Shown in pieces: positions 61,580-64,000 of a stretch of 64,000 nt of DNA; within the stretch, counting starts at the first letter, position 1; every line of letters starts with the position of its first letter. The DNA is from Chitinophagaceae bacterium UBA4411 (GTDB taxonomy: Bacteria; Bacteroidota; Bacteroidia; Chitinophagales; Chitinophagaceae). A program made the translations under genes and the position numbers. The stretch lies in contig DGQP01000009.1 in NCBI GenBank assembly GCA_002400415.1, positions 124,001 through 188,000 on the forward strand, read 5' to 3'. The notes under the pieces were generated by a model. It did no database searches, had not been told where the DNA came from, and was given only the letters and a program-made list of their open reading frames with translations.

Positions 61580-63307
61580 TTAAGATTTTGCTAAAGCAAG
61601 CATTTCCTGCTGTACAAAATGCATTAATTCACTGATATGCATTGGCGAAAAGTCAAAACGGAGACTGGCAGCCCGGAACAATTCAGGCAATGTGCGGGTG
61701 CCGCCGAGATCCAGCGCTTTGATGTAATTCTCCAAAGCAGCATCAGGGTCCTTTTTGTACTGTTTCCAGAGACCAATAGCTCCCAGCTGGGCAATACCGT
61801 ATTCGATATAATAAAAAGGTACTTCAAATAAATGCAGTTGCCGTTGCCAGCTATAACGGCGGTATTCTTCCAGCCCGGAAAAGTCAATGACAGGAGAAGA
61901 AAATTCATCCAGTACCATCACCCATTTTGCAGCCCTTTCTTCCTCTGTATGCTCTGGGTTTTCAAATACCCAGTGCTGGAATTTATCTATCGTGGCAATC
62001 CAGGGGAAAATAGTGATTACTCTTTCTAATTGTTGTTCTTTGGCTCTCAGCAATTCTTCCTCGCTATCAAAAAAAACTTCCCAGTGATCCATACTGAAGA
62101 GTTCCATGCTCATACTGGCCACTTCCGCAATTTCTGTCGGGTACTCTTTGAACCCGTTCAATTCAAGGTCATGCGATAAAAAGGAGTGAATAGCATGACC
62201 ACCTTCATGCACCATTGTGGTTACATCATCCAGCTGCCCGGCGGCATTCATAAAAATAAAAGGAGCACCGCTTTCCGCCAGTGGACAGTTATATCCGCCG
62301 GGGGCTTTGCCTTTCCTGCTTTCCAGGTCCAGGTGGCCCATAGCTTTCATTTGCCGGAGGCACTCAGCAAAGAAGGGGCGTAATTTCGTAAAGCAGGCAA
62401 TGGTTTTTTCGATGAGCTCTTCGCCTGTTTTAAAGGGACGAAGAGGTAGTATACCGGCTGGTTCTGCTTCCACATCCCAGGGGCGAAGTGTATCAAGCCC
62501 CAGTTTTTTCTTTTTTGCTTCATAGATCTGGTTCACCAGTGGCATTACATGCAGTTTGACAGCTTCATGAAACTGGAAGCAATCTTCTTTGCTGTAATCA
62601 AAGCGGCCCAATTCGGCAAAGCGAAAATCACGGAAGTTGGTAAAACCTGTGTTCAATGCCACCTGGTGGCGTTTTTTCAACAGATTTGTATATAGCTCAT
62701 TTAACTGTTTTTTGTCTTCCAGTCTCCGGTTGTTAATCTTATGATACACCTCTTCTCTTAAATCCCTGCCGGGATCTTCTAAAAACTTAGCGGCTTGTTG
62801 TAGGGTATATTCCTGGCCGTTTACCTGAACGGTCATTTTTCCCGCAATCACCCCAAACTGTTGCTGCATTACATTCAGGTCGGCCTGGATCGGGATATTA
62901 GCTTCCCGGAACAGGTCAATATTCTTTTTTACGTTCCGCAGGTAGGTAAAATATTTTTGCTGATTAAGTTCTTTGGTAAAAGGGCAATCCAGTAGTTTTT
63001 TATTCAGCTTATCTGACCAGGGCTGTACCTTGGGCTGGATTTCCATCATGAAAAACGTAAATGCTTCTTCAAGCTCTTTATTTTCAGTATCACAGGTCAT
63101 CCGGATTTGCCTCCAGCAAGCATCCTCGCTGATTACGGCTTCCAGTTCACTGGCATCTTTCAGCCATTGTTCCAGGCCGGGTAAAGAACTGATCACACGT
63201 TCATCCAGGTTTTTAAAATAAGGTTCTAGTGAAGGCCAGTCTTTTACCGTAAAATCGACTGGTAAAAAATGACGGGGTAATTTTTGTATCACTGTGGTAG
63301 TACCCAT
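61580..63307 (-). CDS. M3-family oligoendopeptidase
   Basis: A 575-residue zinc metallopeptidase with VHEGGHAIHSF (HExxH) and the third ligand Glu in EYPTEIAEVASMSMELF. Its length and the SWQRQLHLFEVPFYYIEYGIAQLGAIGLW C-terminal region, split across motifs, match PepF-type oligoendopeptidase F. It cleaves short peptides in the cytosol. No operon partner visible. Confidence 0.93.
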   Translation of the reverse strand: MGTTTVIQKLPRHFLPVDFTVKDWPSLEPYFKNLDERVISSLPGLEQWLKDASELEAVISEDACWRQIRMTCDTENKELEEAFTFFMMEIQPKVQPWSDKLNKKLLDCPFTKELNQQKYFTYLRNVKKNIDLFREANIPIQADLNVMQQQFGVIAGKMTVQVNGQEYTLQQAAKFLEDPGRDLREEVYHKINNRRLEDKKQLNELYTNLLKKRHQVALNTGFTNFRDFRFAELGRFDYSKEDCFQFHEAVKLHVMPLVNQIYEAKKKKLGLDTLRPWDVEAEPAGILPLRPFKTGEELIEKTIACFTKLRPFFAECLRQMKAMGHLDLESRKGKAPGGYNCPLAESGAPFIFMNAAGQLDDVTTMVHEGGHAIHSFLSHDLELNGFKEYPTEIAEVASMSMELFSMDHWEVFFDSEEELLRAKEQQLERVITIFPWIATIDKFQHWVFENPEHTEEERAAKWVMVLDEFSSPVIDFSGLEEYRRYSWQRQLHLFEVPFYYIEYGIAQLGAIGLWKQYKKDPDAALENYIKALDLGGTRTLPELFRAASLRFDFSPMHISELMHFVQQEMLALAKS

Positions 63308-63391
63308 AGTATTATGATAATAAAAAAGAACAAGCTACAAACACGGGCTGATGCCCGGAGCCGGTAGCTTGGTTATTAAAACAAGGTTTTC

Positions 63392-63973
63392 TTATTTCTT
63401 TTTGGGGGCGGCTTTTTTCTTCGGGGTTTCTTCAGTATCGGCTTTGGCAGCTTTCTTTTTAGCCGGCTTTTCGTCTGCAGCTTCCTCGGTCACCTCTTTT
63501 TTCTTCGCCGCTTTCTTCGCTGGCTTTTTCTCTTCGGCCACAACAGTTTCTTCTTTCACTTCCTCCACAGCTTCTGTTTCTTCAGGGAATTCAGTCAGTT
63601 TGATTTCAATATTATTTTTTTTCAAAATAGCAAACCACTTTACCATTTTCTTCATGTCGCTGTTATACACTCTTTCGAAATCCATATCAGGAAAAGCTTT
63701 CTCGAAATATTTCTTAACAGCAGCAGCATCTTTATCATCCGGCAAAGCTATTTCTGCTTTATCCATTGCATTAAAAACATCTACCAGGTTCACATTATCC
63801 CGGACGGTATATACTTCAATACTTTCCAGCTGTGAGAACTGGTGAATACGATTTGATACAAACCGGGTGCTTTTGTCTTCCAGGGAGCGAACAATGGCTC
63901 CGTCATTTTTACTATTGATCAGTTCAAACAAACCGGGCAAACCGGTTACGGCAACAAGTTTACTGTACTCCAT
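63392..63973 (-). CDS. DUF5606 protein with Lys/Ala-rich tail
   Basis: A 193-residue protein. The N-terminal 125 residues (LVAVTGLPGLFELINSKNDG, then AMDKAEIALPDDKDA) are the DUF5606 domain found in Bacteroidota. The C-terminal 65 residues are low complexity (repeated KKAAKK, EEKPAKK, TEETPKKK), histone-tail-like. The tail may bind nucleic acid or be a linker. Role unknown. Confidence 0.88.
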   Translation of the reverse strand: MEYSKLVAVTGLPGLFELINSKNDGAIVRSLEDKSTRFVSNRIHQFSQLESIEVYTVRDNVNLVDVFNAMDKAEIALPDDKDAAAVKKYFEKAFPDMDFERVYNSDMKKMVKWFAILKKNNIEIKLTEFPEETEAVEEVKEETVVAEEKKPAKKAAKKKEVTEEAADEKPAKKKAAKADTEETPKKKAAPKKK

Positions 63974-64000
63974 ATACGTTTAAATAATTATTAAGGAGCT

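Overview
The window looks like a chromosomal segment of a Bacteroidota bacterium, most likely Chitinophagaceae or a close relative. This is a judgement from protein style and was not tested by search. Supporting signs are DUF5606 and DUF5777 proteins, a tricorn-type periplasmic protease, LytTR two-component genes, Nfu, GTP-type PEP carboxykinase, many lipoproteins, weak Shine-Dalgarno sites and TAnnTTTG-type -7 promoter elements. The left end cuts into a kdpD-like sensor kinase.

Layout. 1-9.5 kb: kdpD (partial)/kdpE, zinc alcohol dehydrogenase, a DUF2953-like/GerW pair, a large tricorn protease and a TPR secreted protein. 9.8-17.1 kb: an A+T-rich island by eye, holding an apparent defence/restriction-modification module. 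On the + strand are a small XRE regulator and a Vsr nuclease. On the - strand is a tightly packed five-gene operon: C5 cytosine methyltransferase, an ATPase with two GHKL domains and an N-terminal cadherin/Ig-like domain, a receiver-domain protein with an unknown C-terminal region, an HNH nuclease, and a small tail-anchored membrane protein. 17.1-20.2 kb: accessory debris, namely an XRE gene whose 5' end is duplicated 1.6 kb away, a degenerate heptanucleotide array, a Bro-N gene interrupted by an amber codon, two paralogous antitoxin-like ORFs, and a zeta-toxin gene cut off right after its Walker A motif. 20.2-31.6 kb: GH18 chitinase, HtpG, an ECF sigma/anti-sigma-like/Spy-CnrX-like/cytochrome peroxidase operon, a saccharopine dehydrogenase-family enzyme, Nfu, an ICMT-like methyltransferase, a GxxExxY protein, CmoA and an ArsC-like protein. 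31.6-42.1 kb: AspT-type transporter, split ThrE exporter, PEPCK, TetA-like MFS, OmpA lipoprotein, Na+/H+ antiporter, AraC regulator. 42.2-49.3 kb: two divergent operons for periplasmic electron transfer (cytochrome c, a membrane-anchored secreted protein, NrfD, Tat ferredoxin and a small Tat protein on one side; two CX4CH cytochrome-like proteins and a DUF5777 barrel on the other), separated by a mirror-symmetric regulatory region. 49.3-64 kb: asparaginase-domain protein, a candidate small RNA, UvrD/PcrA helicase, LytS/LytR pair, GH25 lysozyme, MerC/SCO/Fur cluster, M3 peptidase and DUF5606 protein.

The most interesting parts are (i) the island ATPase and the two-component-like R-M module built around it, (ii) the divergent cytochrome/NrfD module with its mirrored CRP/FNR-like promoters and no visible catalytic subunit, (iii) the heptad-phased repeat and duplicated boundary at 17.5-19.1 kb, and (iv) a candidate small RNA at about 50.1 kb. 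All functional assignments come from motif reading of the sequence alone; no database search was run.
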